Source: Coenobita brevimanus
Lineage: Eukaryota; Arthropoda; Malacostraca; Decapoda; Coenobitidae
NCBI GenBank assembly: GCA_032717465.1
Contig: CM064713.1
Span: forward strand, 12,876,872 to 12,940,871
Direction: 5' to 3'
Length of the DNA: 64,000 nt
This document shows, in pieces, positions 32,500-42,617 of this stretch (position 1 is its first letter; each line of letters starts with the position of its first letter). The position numbers and the translations under genes are program-made. The notes under the pieces are model-generated. The model was not told where the DNA came from and did not search any database. It saw only the letters and a program-made list of their open reading frames with translations.

Positions 32500-33385
32500 T
32501 CACAGGCTACTTGTTGTGCTTCCTAAATTACCATAATCACAGGGATTATTTTTTTTATGACATCTGTGAAATACATATAGACTTGTTTATATAAACATCA
32601 TACATTCCCTCACTCCCACGAAAGTACCAGCAACAGCAAGTCTTGCTGCCAAACTCTCCACATGCATGTCTTACTTTTGGCATAATTTGAACTTCCCAAT
32701 TGAAATGTTAGGTTTGGAAAATTTCAGTTAAGTTAGGAGTGGTTACATTAGGAATGGATTGGTTAGGTTAGGATAGGATTGGATTGGCTGTTGGAATAAG
32801 TTAGCTTATAATACATTAGATTAGGTTTATTAAGACTCAAGCTTGGGATTTGGACTGACAGGTATCTGAGGGGTGTCTAGGTTAGGTTAAATGGCAATCC
32901 TAGGTGCTTAAAATCACGGGGGTGAGGGGGTGAAGCCCCCAGTTAGGATACTCTAGCTAAGGATGGGTTAGGTTAGGCTGGATCATTAGGCATCCTATAA
33001 ATATGAATGTCTGATGCACTAACGCGTCCCGTCGGCAAGACAGTCAGTAATCAACGCATCGTCAGTAAACAGGCTGCCACAGGCAAACTGGCGGCTTCCT
33101 TAAATAACACAAAAGTGTATTTTTATTTACTCTACGCATTTTGTAGTCTAAAATAACAAGATAACTATGTTCCCCATGGTTATTACTTTCCCGAAGTTCA
33201 TGAGACTGTAAGAAGACAGTTGCAATCGCCACACCCATTTCACAGAATCAAAAAATATTATTAAAATAATAATAATGAAAAAAAAAAAATGAGTGTCCAT
33301 TAAAAGAAATAGTACAGAGAAAAGTAGTAACACAGGAGGAATTGTAGGTAAATAAAGAGAGCAAATTGTATTTTTCCCACTTTAG
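32500..33385. other. Intergenic with a degenerate TTAGG-like tract
   Basis: Scattered GGTTAGGTTA motifs lie between 32700 and 32990, with GGATAGGATTGGATTGG variants. They are too impure for a telomere relic but typical of decapod intergenic DNA. No ORF of interest. Confidence 0.45.
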
Positions 33386-33390
33386 ATCAG

Positions 33391-33640
33391 GGGGGCAGGG
33401 GGGCTCAGTGGTAGAGCGTCGGACTCGGGACCGAGGGGTCGTGTGATAGAGCAACGCCCGGTAGCTGTCCTGCCGGAAGGGGTAGCGCCCTCCTGTCACC
33501 TAGCAAGGCTATATGATCTAATAAGGTATAGCTCGGGGGAACATTTCCCTTTTCCACTTTGGAGCAGAGGGGCCTGAGGCTGGGCTGGTGTAGTGCAGAA
33601 CACTTAAGGACAGGAGGCTGACCTACGCCCCTGGTAATGT
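33391..33640 (+). mobile_element. tRNA-derived SINE2
   Basis: The head GGCTCAGTGGTAGAGCG matches a tRNA box A and D arm. An anticodon-like stem (GGACTCGGGACCG) follows. The box B region is degenerate (GTCGTGTGATAGAGC). The body includes CTGTCCTGCCGGAAGGGGTA and ends near TACGCCCCTGGTAATG. Confidence 0.65.
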
Positions 33641-33649
33641 CTACAAGAC

Positions 33650-33885
33650 AGAAATACCTGTGGGACTCCAACCACAGTGCACAGCCACAGGCCACTGTGC
33701 ATTCTGACCCAACAGCTCTACTACCACACCACCATTAAAAAGGTAACAAAAGTGGTAACAAAGTAACAAATAACTCAGCACAGAAAGTATACTCCCTCTG
33801 GCTACCTCTGGGACTTGAACCACAGCACATTTTGACCCGAGGGCTCTACCTCCACGCCACCATTAAAAAAAGTAACAAAGTGGGT
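33650..33885 (-). mobile_element. Two tandem tRNA-like modules on the minus strand
   Basis: On the minus strand GGTGGCGTGGAGGTAGAGCC (box A) is followed by GTGGTTCAAGTCCCAGAGG (box B). After GTTACCACTTTTGTTACC comes a second, diverged module: GGTGGTGTGGTAGTAGAGC with GTGGTTGGAGTCCCACAGG. This is a dimeric tRNA-derived SINE lying tail to tail with SINE2. Confidence 0.68.
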
Positions 33886-34070
33886 AAAAAAGTGAGTAAC
33901 AAGTAACATCAAAGAAAGTAAATGTCCCTCCAATAAGACAGAGTAAACTGAGAGTAACAAATAACATCAGAGAGTAATGTCTGTCCATAGAGATAATTCT
34001 CAGCACTAAGCAAAAAGACAAAACAAAATGTAGATTCCATTAAAGTAAAACAAAAACTTATAATATGAAT

Positions 34071-34420
34071 CAAATCACACCAGGTGTGGGGGTGGGGCCT
34101 GCCGCTGTGTGGGGTGGTGGTAAATCACACCAGGTGTGGGGGTGGGGCCTGCCGCTGTGTGGGGTGGTGGTAAATCACACCAGGTGTGGGGGTGGGGCCT
34201 GCCGCTGTGTGGGGTGGTGGTAAATCACACCAGGTGTGGGGGTGGGGCCTGCCGCTGTGTGGGGTGGTGGTAAATCACACCAGGTGTGGGGGTGGGGCCT
34301 GCCGCTGTGTGGGGTGGTGGTAAATCACACCAGGTGTGGGGCTGGGGCCTGCCGCTGTGTGGGGTGGTGGTAAATCACACCAGGTGTGGGGCTGGGGCCT
34401 GCCGCTGTGTGGGGTGGTGG
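34071..34420. repeat. 50-bp minisatellite at the 3' end of gene 2, seven copies
   Basis: Units start TAAATCACACCAGGTGTGGG at 34071, 34121, 34171, 34221, 34271, 34321 and 34371. The two units nearest the gene carry GGGGCTGGG instead of GGGGGTGGG. The G-rich strand is plus. The last unit contains the stop codon of gene 2. Confidence 0.97.
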
Positions 34421-35118
34421 TAGCGGTGGTTCAGGTACAGTGCCGAGACACTGACCAACAGTTTGACCACAAACCACGCCACCACCCCCACCCAAGCCCC
34501 ATTCCACACCTCCCACACCTGTATCACCCCAACTATGGCCTCCAGGGGGTGAAGCAGCTGGGCACAATAGATGGCACTCAGTGCCAGCTGCCAACTCAGC
34601 ATACTGACACCCAGCATTACACTCAGCACCAACAGCACAACCTGAAACACGTCATTTTTGACAAACCAAAAGCCAACCCAAGTGGTGAGGAACCAACAGT
34701 GATAAACAATAAGCCAAGTTAGACCCGCGTTGAGCTCATACCGCAATTGTGAAGAAATTACCATCCCGGTCAATTCAGACAACATTAGCCTACCGGGATA
34801 GTGACTATATTCTTCTCCTAATGACTTAATTGCCCAGTTAAGCCTTGATGGCTCAATATTATGTCGCAAAATTGTGTCTAGAGGAACACCATTCTCAACA
34901 AGTTTGTCAACAATATCAGAAATATCCTTACGGAAATAGGGAACACATGTTTTGACAAAAATGGTGAAACCTAAATCAGTAAGTGACACAATTACGAAGC
35001 AACAAGTTATGAGTACGAACAATATCTTTTTGAGGAGGGGCCGAATCCCGTTAGTGTTGACGGGGATAGTGGTGGGGCGGTAGACCCCGTTGTCCATGTG
35101 TACAACTGTGTGCCACAT
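34375..35118 (-). CDS. Four-TM protein gene 2, intronless, distant paralogue of gene 1
   Basis: The ORF encodes 247 residues; the family is unknown to me. Hydrophobic segments lie at about 30-56, 131-153, 157-182 and 204-228. The loop between segments 1 and 2 is long (57-130) and polar. Likely shared features with gene 1 are a Y...LL motif (LL at 188-189), a W at 202 exactly 14 residues after the first L, and a VG.V helix ending in an R-aromatic pair. The tail is short, and its last 14 residues (HPTQRQAPAPHLV and neighbours) come from the 50-bp minisatellite unit, where the stop codon lies. The start at 35118 is the first ATG after the predicted start site and has A at -3; M8 is an alternative start. 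Gene 1 has a long charged tail instead. Function is unknown; a membrane location is inferred. Confidence 0.7.
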   Translation of the reverse strand: MWHTVVHMDNGVYRPTTIPVNTNGIRPLLKKILFVLITCCFVIVSLTDLGFTIFVKTCVPYFRKDISDIVDKLVENGVPLDTILRHNIEPSRLNWAIKSLGEEYSHYPGRLMLSELTGMVISSQLRYELNAGLTWLIVYHCWFLTTWVGFWFVKNDVFQVVLLVLSVMLGVSMLSWQLALSAIYCAQLLHPLEAIVGVIQVWEVWNGAWVGVVAWFVVKLLVSVSALYLNHRYHHPTQRQAPAPHLV

Positions 35119-35278
35119 TTTGGGATGAGCTTACCAAAACTTAATCGTAAGCTATATCACAATCCAATATCGTACTACACAGTACGATTAATTTTAACCT
35201 TACTAACCGTTATAAAATTACGGGTCACAATGAAAATGCGAGAGCGCGGACAACACACCCTCTCGCTAACTCGTCCAC

Positions 35279-35336
35279 TAGAGTCGCTCACGCAGGTGCT
35301 CACCTTTTATAGCCCCAAGACGCCGGAAGTGGATAT
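35279..35336 (-). promoter_or_regulatory. Gene 2 core promoter, same as gene 1
   Basis: TATAAAAG at 35311-35304 (minus) sits in GGGGCTATAAAAGGTGAGCA, identical to gene 1, with the same CACTTCCGG ETS-like site upstream. The predicted start is an initiator-like CTCTAGTG with its A near 35279, 32 bases downstream. The similarity to gene 1 ends here. The predicted 5' UTR is about 160 nt and has no upstream ATG. Confidence 0.75.
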
Positions 35337-37089
35337 TATGAATACTTCGCGCTGCCAATATTTCGTTATTTTTCCTCCATAATTACCTCAGTGCCATTCA
35401 AACCCTTTAAACTTACATATTTTAAGAAAAACAAAAATCCTTACTCTTAACTTAATAAATTAAGATCGATTTAGTGTTAAAATAGCATAATAAGAAAGGT
35501 CAAGTAGGTAATATTTTCGAGACTGCCTTTTTTCGGTCGTATCAACTTAAATTCAAATCGGCGTTTGTATTTTTGAATGCACCACAGCAAAGGCAACATA
35601 AACCAGCCATATTGTTTTGTAAATATTCATTGTTTCCTTTTTCATTTCCTAACTATTGTTTCTTCAAAGAAGACAGAAATAAATAACTTTTCACAAAGAC
35701 TTCTCCAACCTCCTTGGAAAATATCATGCATAGTTATGACACCTACCACAATACTAACCTACTGGCCTGTGACTCCATATCCTTTCCATAGCACCTCTTC
35801 GTGACTAGCACCATAGTCTATGTTAGTGCTAATCTCTTATTACAGCACAACACTGAAGATGGTTAGATGGCAATTTTACGCCAAGTTAAAGTAAACAGAG
35901 TTTAGTATCGTCACTATTTACTTTCCTCTAACTTCTCCTAAAGGCCTTACTTTGATCAGCTGGATTGGTGATAATTACAGTATAAGGGAAAAACATTCAA
36001 GCACCAGATTCTGTGGCTACTAATGGTGCTTTTAATAACAAAATCAAACAATTTATGGATGCTGTGAACTCTCTTCAGCTACAATTAGGGTGAGGTGGGG
36101 GTCAACCCTACTATTAGTGGCAAAATATTACACCAAACATTCAGATAAAGGTTTTATTATGAAATGGAAATATCAAAGGAAGCTTCAGGAACAGGGATAT
36201 CTTTGGTATGGTTATCACTTCTTTTGAAAAAACATAACTTAAATGTTTTATCAAAAAGGTAGCCATGTGTATAGATAGTGGGGGTGAAGCCTACATCCTA
36301 TTTGACAACACTTTAATGTGTTACCAAAGTAAATCTATGTTTATATATGAAGTAGGCAATGTAAGAATTCAGAGCAGAGACATTTATCTACTCCATGACT
36401 TTCATATTGCCTTACAAGCAACACAAAAATTTAATATTCCATTATTAAATGTTTAACCTGGCTGAATACTGAAATGTGGTGCTAAATTATTGTAAAAGTA
36501 AAGGATATATGCTGTCCCCGTACAAAAATGTTGGCCACATGTTACAGAAATATATATGCCATGAATGAAGAAAAACAGGCCAGGTTAAGACGTAGGACTG
36601 TTATTATTTAAAAAAGATATATGCTATAACACTACATAAATAAAGGTGAAGGTACACACTGCACTCTTTAATCTACCCTGGGTGTTATGCCAGCATGGTA
36701 ACCTGATGTTACAAGTCTACTTCATATTGTACTGAGTTAGAGCCACACTGAATTTAATTATTCTGGCAAGCCTCTGTTTTACCTCCCCCCATTTGCAAGG
36801 CATGTTGATAAACCTGTGAAAGACATATTACGTGAGTTCTTCACACACAAATCACCTTACTAATACTGTATTTTGTAATTTGTGGTGGACAGTAGAGAAA
36901 TGAATTGGTATTGTACGCCCTACAACTATCGGTAAAAATAAAATGACAATATCTTTATTGGGTTATAGGCCAAATAATTCAATCTGCAAGGCTCAACTGC
37001 ATATCCCATATCAACAAAATTATACATATATCCCTGCAACAAAATCGTACCGTATATGACTGAAAATCATGTTGCACCAAACACATGAA

Positions 37090-37689
37090 CAGTTGGCCTC
37101 ACTCCCGCGAGGGGCACCTTAGTGTTGTCAACGCTGGCCGAGATAGTAACCGCGAATCATTAGTAGAGAGCTCTGATCGAAGCATTCACAGGACTGAGGG
37201 AGGGAGCGGGTTTGAGGTGGGTAGGTGGGTGCCTGTACACGAGAGGCGATATATGACGATTGTTGAGGCGACAGAAAAGTGTAATATTTATTAAAAGATT
37301 TTTTTTTCGGTGTTACTTTTGCCATCATGAAAAGTAAAAAGATCAACTTTAAATATTATACTGCAAAACAAAGACAACCGATCAAGATTCATAATTGTAG
37401 ACTTTAATCGTATTTTATTTTATTGTCGTTTCCAAGCAATGGACGCTGTAAAATACAGACAAAAACTGCCTGAAAATAATGAATCAGAATGCTGTTTATT
37501 AATCACATGTAACAAATGTAAGTAACTTCATCCGGAATGTGGCAGCTGCTGACACCACTGGCACATATCAACATCGCCCATATCTAGCGTTACCTAACAA
37601 GCAGTTTAAAATCGCATCGTTGCGTCATCGCATCGTGGAGTTAGCAGGACTCGCATTCACCTTCACATGATAGCGAGCAAGCTAGCGAG

Positions 37690-37733
<44 letters not shown>

Positions 37734-38489
37734 TCGGACGCCTTACGCAGTCAGGGATAGAGGGGACATGGAAATGACAATAAAAACATAAGAGAATGGA
37801 AAAAGAAAAATGACAAACTTAAGTTTCATCCTATACGCTACAGACAATACTTAAGGGTACGGTGTCTTAGCCCTGAACAATGTATTGTACTGTATGAAAG
37901 TTAACACATTCGGATACATTACAGTCAATTAGGTGCTAAAGAAATAGTAATAAGTTGTAAACAAGCTACTGTACTGTACGGTAACTAGAATATGACACTC
38001 CTGTTATCATGCGAGAGATAAGCGAGCCAATGTTGTCGGGTGTTAGGAAACGCTTGATAAGGAGGATGCGGAGGTGTGTGCTAGGGGTGTCAGCAATTAC
38101 CGCATGCAGTATTAAGGATTCACATTTGCTATATTCAATAGCATTATGCTTTATGGTTTCCAAGCATTAACTGTGCCACTTTTCACAGCGGTAATAACTT
38201 GACAATAAAGGTATTAAAATATATATGATTTGTTACCAAGTATTGTAGATTTATATTATATATAGCTTCCAACCTTCCACTCATCTGTTTCAGACGTCAT
38301 CCCTCACCTCTCGTGCATAGGTATCCCCCCACTCTCCTCAAACCCCCTTCCTCCCCCCCAAACTCTCTCTGTACGACTCTCACTTACTGGCTGTGGATGC
38401 TTCGAACGCATCTCTCTACTAGTGTTTCAGAGTAAATATCTTGGCCAGCGTTGACAACGCTGTGGCCCTCGCGGGAGTGCGGCCAGCTG
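37090..38489. mobile_element. 1.4-kb TIR element with TA target, long inverted ends
   Basis: The left end CAGTTGGCCTCACTCCCGCG and the inverted right end CAGCTGGCCGCACTCCCGCG continue together, imperfectly, for about 190 bp (shared GTTGTCAACGCTGGCC, AGTAGAGAG and CACGAGAGG segments). The right flank is TA; the left is AA, probably a mutated TA, because copy 1 has a single TA (11675-11676) at this point. CAG ends with a TA target suggest a pogo/Tigger-like non-autonomous element. It contains a (GA)n tract (37692-37729) and no transposase. Confidence 0.85.
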
Positions 38490-38927
38490 TACATAATTTC
38501 ATGCTGGATTGCTAGCAGTAATGTTCTGTGAGTATCCAGGTACCTTCTGGGTATTTATTTTGTATGATGTGTCCACTACCCACGCCATATTTATAAATTC
38601 GACACAGGTCTCGGGATTCGGTCATCAATTTCTTCATATATTATGGCAACTAAGTAGACAGACTCTAATTACGATAGAATGCCCTACCATCAGAATCTAC
38701 CAGTATTCACTGTCGATATACGATGTAGTCATGGACAGAGAAACCTGGACAGGTGAGGCGAAGCAAATGTCATATTTTCTCTTTTCCCCCGGCTTGTCCG
38801 TCACTCTTCGTTCACGACTCCTTTCCCCCATCCCGTTTACCCTCTCTTCACAGCACCTGCCAGGCTGCACTCCCCATACCCCCTTCCCTGCCCCCATACA
38901 CACCAGTTCGCTAATCCGCCGACCTTG

Positions 38928-38930
<3 letters not shown>

Positions 38931-38969
<39 letters not shown>

Positions 38970-39100
38970 CCTTGACACAAGCAACTCCCTACATTTTTTT
39001 TATCACAACCCATCCCTCACTCTTCCCTACGGCTACTCTGCTATCACACACACACACACACACAATGAGAAGCTCGTCTTCATTCTTCGTATACGCAGCT

Positions 39101-39136
<36 letters not shown>

Positions 39137-39354
39137 TCAAGATTCTTTAGGAATGAATAGTAATGTCGGTGCAAAGTATGCCTTTATTACTGTGATATAA
39201 GTATTGCAAAATAAAACTTAGGAATATATTTAAAGAAAACAACTGCAGTAGGCTGGTTGGCCCATGCGAGGCGACTCCTGATTTTGGATCTGCATACGAG
39301 AGAGGTGAGGAGTGGCCACTTGTCCCCCCATCTCTCTCTCTCTCTCTCTCTCTC
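38931..39354. repeat. Cluster of (GT)n, (CA)n and (TC)n microsatellites
   Basis: GT at 38931-38966, CA at 39046-39064, TC at 39102-39131 and TC at 39331-39354. A segment with GTGCAAAGTATGCCTTTA.TGTGATATAAG occurs twice (39167 and 39386), so the neighbourhood is itself duplicated. Confidence 0.92.
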
Positions 39355-39624
39355 AATAATCTGTAGCAGTGAATAATAATGTCAGTGCAAAGTATGCCTT
39401 TACTGTGATATAAGCATTACAAATTAAAACACTGGAACATATTTAGAGGGAACAACTGCAGGAAATCCTCTCGAGACGTCAGCATGTGGAAATGTCATTA
39501 TTTCCCTGCAGGCCAATTAACGTCCACCATCATCCTTGCCTACTCCCTTCTGCCACCATTTTCGCCAATTCTCCTCATCTTTACTTTCCAATTCACAGCA
39601 TGCCATTCGTTATGATAATAATTG

Positions 39625-39695
<71 letters not shown>
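39625..39695. repeat. (CA)n(TA)n compound microsatellite
   Basis: A CA run leads into a long TA run that directly borders the left Penelope arm. Confidence 0.95.
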
Positions 39696-39697
<2 letters not shown>

Positions 39698-39698
<1 letters not shown>

Positions 39699-40824
39699 TA
39701 TATTTAGGCAGAATGTTTTCTTTTATACAAAAATCATTAAAGACCAAGGCGTAGCCATTGTTCACTATTTTTCTGTTGATCTTTTCGAGTTTTCTTACAC
39801 AATGTTTTACACTATGATTCAGGTTGTAGATAATATGTCCAAGATCCATGTCGTAACTATATTTTATTAATTATTTATTTTCATTTTTCCTAGGACGTTT
39901 CGTGTATCCTTACACATCATCAGCGACTGTAATATAGATACAATACAAATATAGATACAATACAAAACATGACATATACAACATAAACCTATACAATATA
40001 TATACTGAAATGTACAACAAACTAATAAAAGTGTAGAGTTACAAGAGTATGGATAAAAGAGACAAACCCTTTAGGTGAAGTCAAGTATGAGCTACAGTTA
40101 AAAGAGTATGGATAAAAGAGACAAACCTTATAGGTGTAGTCAGCTATGAGCTACGTGGTTGACTGCGAAGGTTGTATGGGTGAGTGGGTGTTTGTGGCTG
40201 TGTAGTGTTGCCAGTTGTGTTATTGTGTGTGTAATGTTCATTTGTAATTGTCGCCGCTTGTGGTCGGGCCTTTGTGTATTTAAACAGTTTGAGGGTACGA
40301 TTTAGTCCGGTAGTTTGGTTGTTTATGGCCGGCGTGTTTTCACGTATGAGAAGTGCTTCTGCCAGTTGTAGTCTAATGTGGTCATGACATTTTTTTATTA
40401 TATTAGTATTTTCTATTAGAACTTGTCTGTTTATTGATGTATGATGTTGAGTCATATGATCTTTTATAGAACCGGATTGTAGGTGCATGGTTAAACGTCT
40501 GCTTAGTGTGGTTGTGGTCATACCAATATATTTCATGTGACGAAGTTTACAACCTTCGTGTGGGCAAGTGAATTCATAAACTACATTGGTATGTTGAAGT
40601 TTGTTGGTTTGTTGAGCTGTGTTGTTTTTCATAATCATGTTGCTAACTTTCCTGTTTTTATAGTAAATAATTAAACTGAGCTTGTCTGAGGGGATAACAC
40701 ATGATGTGTTACGTGTCACAATCTCTCTAAGTACACGTTCATCCGTTTTATAAGCAGGGGACATCTGATTACCATAATACACATTGTGGGTAACAGTACG
40801 GGGAAGCGTTATCCCCTCAGACAA
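39698..40824 (-). mobile_element. Penelope-like element, 3' part (left arm of palindrome)
   Basis: The minus-strand ORF 40144-40824 keeps the end of a Penelope protein. The linker (AYKTDERVLREIVTRN, KLSLIIYYKNRKVSNMIMKN) is followed by the GIY-YIG endonuclease. That domain reads VVYEFTCPHEGC, then MKYIGMTTTTLSRRLTMHLQ, and ends near IKDHMTQHH. The reverse transcriptase is missing. About 400 bp of 3' sequence follows to a (TA)n run, including a hammerhead-like motif. The first residues of the ORF (MSEGI) come from the opposite arm and are not native. Confidence 0.92.
39889..39930 (-). ncRNA. Hammerhead-ribozyme-like motif in the left Penelope arm
   Basis: On the minus strand CAGTCGCTGATGA is followed by a GTGT/ACAC hairpin and CGAAACGTC. 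The CUGAUGA and GAAA core and the GUC cleavage triplet are present. One extra U precedes stem II and stem III is minimal, as described for Penelope elements, where dimers are thought to cleave. Confidence 0.5.
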
Positions 40825-41753
40825 GCTCAGTTTAATTATTTACTATAAAAACAGGAAAGTTAGCAACATGATTATGAAAAACAACACAGCTCAACAAACC
40901 AACAAACTTCAGCATACCAATGTAGTTTATGAATTCACTTGCCCACACGAAGGTTGTAAACTTCGTCACATGAAATATATCGGTATGACCACAACCACAC
41001 TAAGCAGACGTTTAACCATGCACCTACAATCCGGTTCTATAAAAGATCATATGACTCAACATCATACATCAATAAACAGACAAGTTCTAATAGAAAATAC
41101 TAATATAATAAAAAAATGTCATGACCACATTAGACTACAACTGGCAGAAGCACTTCTCATACGTGAAAACACGCCGGCCATAAACAACCAAACTACCGGA
41201 CTAAATCGTACCCTCAAACTGTTTAAATACACAAAGGCCCGACCACAAGCGGCGACAATTACAAATGAACATTACACACACAATAACACAACTGGCAACA
41301 CTACACAGCCACAAACACCCACTCACCCATACAACCTTCGCAGTCAACCACGTAGCTCATAGCTGACTACACCTATAAGGTTTGTCTCTTTTATCCATAC
41401 TCTTTTAACTGTAGCTCATACTTGACTTCACCTAAAGGGTTTGTCTCTTTTATCCATACTCTTGTAACTCTACACTTTTATTAGTTTGTTGTACATTTCA
41501 GTATATATATTGTATAGGTTTATGTTGTATATGTCATGTTTTATAGTGTATTGTATCTATATTACGTCGCTGATGATGTGTAAGGATACACGAAACGTCC
41601 TAGGAAAAATGAAAATAAATAATTAATAAAATATAGTTACGACATGGATCTTGGACATATTATCTACAACCTGAATCATAGTGTAAAACATTGTGTAAAA
41701 CTCGAAAAGATCAACAGAAAAATAGTGAACAATGGCTACGCCTTGGTCTTTAA
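40807..41753 (+). mobile_element. Penelope-like element, 3' part (right arm of palindrome)
   Basis: Inverted copy of 39737-40698. The plus-strand ORF (40784-41362) repeats the GIY-YIG domain of the left arm, residue for residue from VIPSDKLS to the shared C-terminus RSQPRSS. The copy starts at VIPSDK, later than the left arm, and its 3' end merges with (TA)n at 41753-41782. The two arms are head to head, separated by about 108 bp. Confidence 0.92.
41561..41606 (+). ncRNA. Hammerhead-ribozyme-like motif in the right Penelope arm
   Basis: Same core as the left arm: CTGATGA (41570-41576), GTGT/ACAC stem (41578-41591), GAAA (41592-41595) and CGTC. Two bases are missing just before the core (ACGTCG instead of ACAGTCG), so this copy may be impaired. 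Confidence 0.48.
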
Positions 41754-41854
41754 TATATATTATATATATATATATATATATAAGACAGAGACAGAGATGG
41801 TAGATGAGGGAGGGAGGAGAGGGAGAAGAAAGGATGGAAGCAAGTGTTTAGATT

Positions 41855-41903
<49 letters not shown>

Positions 41904-41929
41904 TAGATGGGGGAGGGAGAGAAGAAAGA

Positions 41930-41966
<37 letters not shown>

Positions 41967-41970
41967 GGAT

Positions 41971-42013
<43 letters not shown>
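41753..42013. repeat. (TA)n and (GA)n microsatellite cluster
   Basis: TA at 41753-41782, GA at 41862-41900, TA at 41932-41963 and GA at 41972-42013. GATGGTAGATG.GGGAGGGAG occurs twice between them. Confidence 0.93.
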
Positions 42014-42015
<2 letters not shown>

Positions 42016-42307
42016 GAGGAGTATCCACCTGTCCCCTGGGAATGACCAGCCTTCCCGGGTGATATGGGTAGGACGGAGAGGAGGTGAGGGAAGGAAGGGG
42101 ATGGGGGGGTACGGCTCATATGGACGAAGATTTACTGGAGAAATCGAAAACGAAAAAGAAACTATCAGTTCAGCCCCTGAGTGTCCAGGTTTCTTTGTCC
42201 ATGACTGTACCAACAGTGATAAATGTTATACCAGATATCCAAAAAACTGAAAACTCACCTCCCACATCCAGCTTTCCACATGTAAACATGGCGTTACCAG
42301 GCGGCCC

Positions 42308-42574
42308 GCGAAATTTTTTTTTCCTGCCCAGTTCCGTCACTTTGCACATATGGCAACGTTGCCCTGTGTTTAGTTTGGCAACGCCGCGCAGCAGTGAGCC
42401 ATCATCACAATTATTAACTTTTTTTATGCTTGACTATAATTATAATACCTGACTATCTATATTTTACATGGATTGAAAGAATAATAGAGACATAGAGGTC
42501 ATATAGTTTTCGCTGCCTTAGCTTGAATAAATATAAAAAGGGGCCATACCACTGTCTTTACTTCGTCACTCGTC

Positions 42575-42617
<43 letters not shown>

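Larger units (their letters stand above)
38728..42205. mobile_element. 3.5-kb TIR element with 4-bp target duplication
   Basis: GTCATGGACAGAGAAACCTG at the left matches GTCATGGACAAAGAAACCTG read inward from the right; the inverted repeat is about 24 bp. TGTA flanks both ends (38724-38727 and 42206-42209), and copy 1 has one TATA at the equivalent place (11914-11917), so the duplication is 4 bp. Several superfamilies make 4-bp duplications, so I leave it unassigned. Its cargo is mostly simple repeats and a Penelope palindrome; no transposase is visible. Confidence 0.8.

Noticed and set aside
32700..32990. Interstitial telomere relic
   Set aside because: TTAGG motifs are scattered and impure, never in a long run.
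34325..34594. 89-codon minus ORF with glycine- and proline-rich sequence
   Set aside because: Off-frame overlap of gene 2 and the 50-bp array.
40784..40824. Native start of the Penelope ORFs at the palindrome centre
   Set aside because: The first residues of each ORF come from the opposite arm or the spacer, so these starts are created by the junction.
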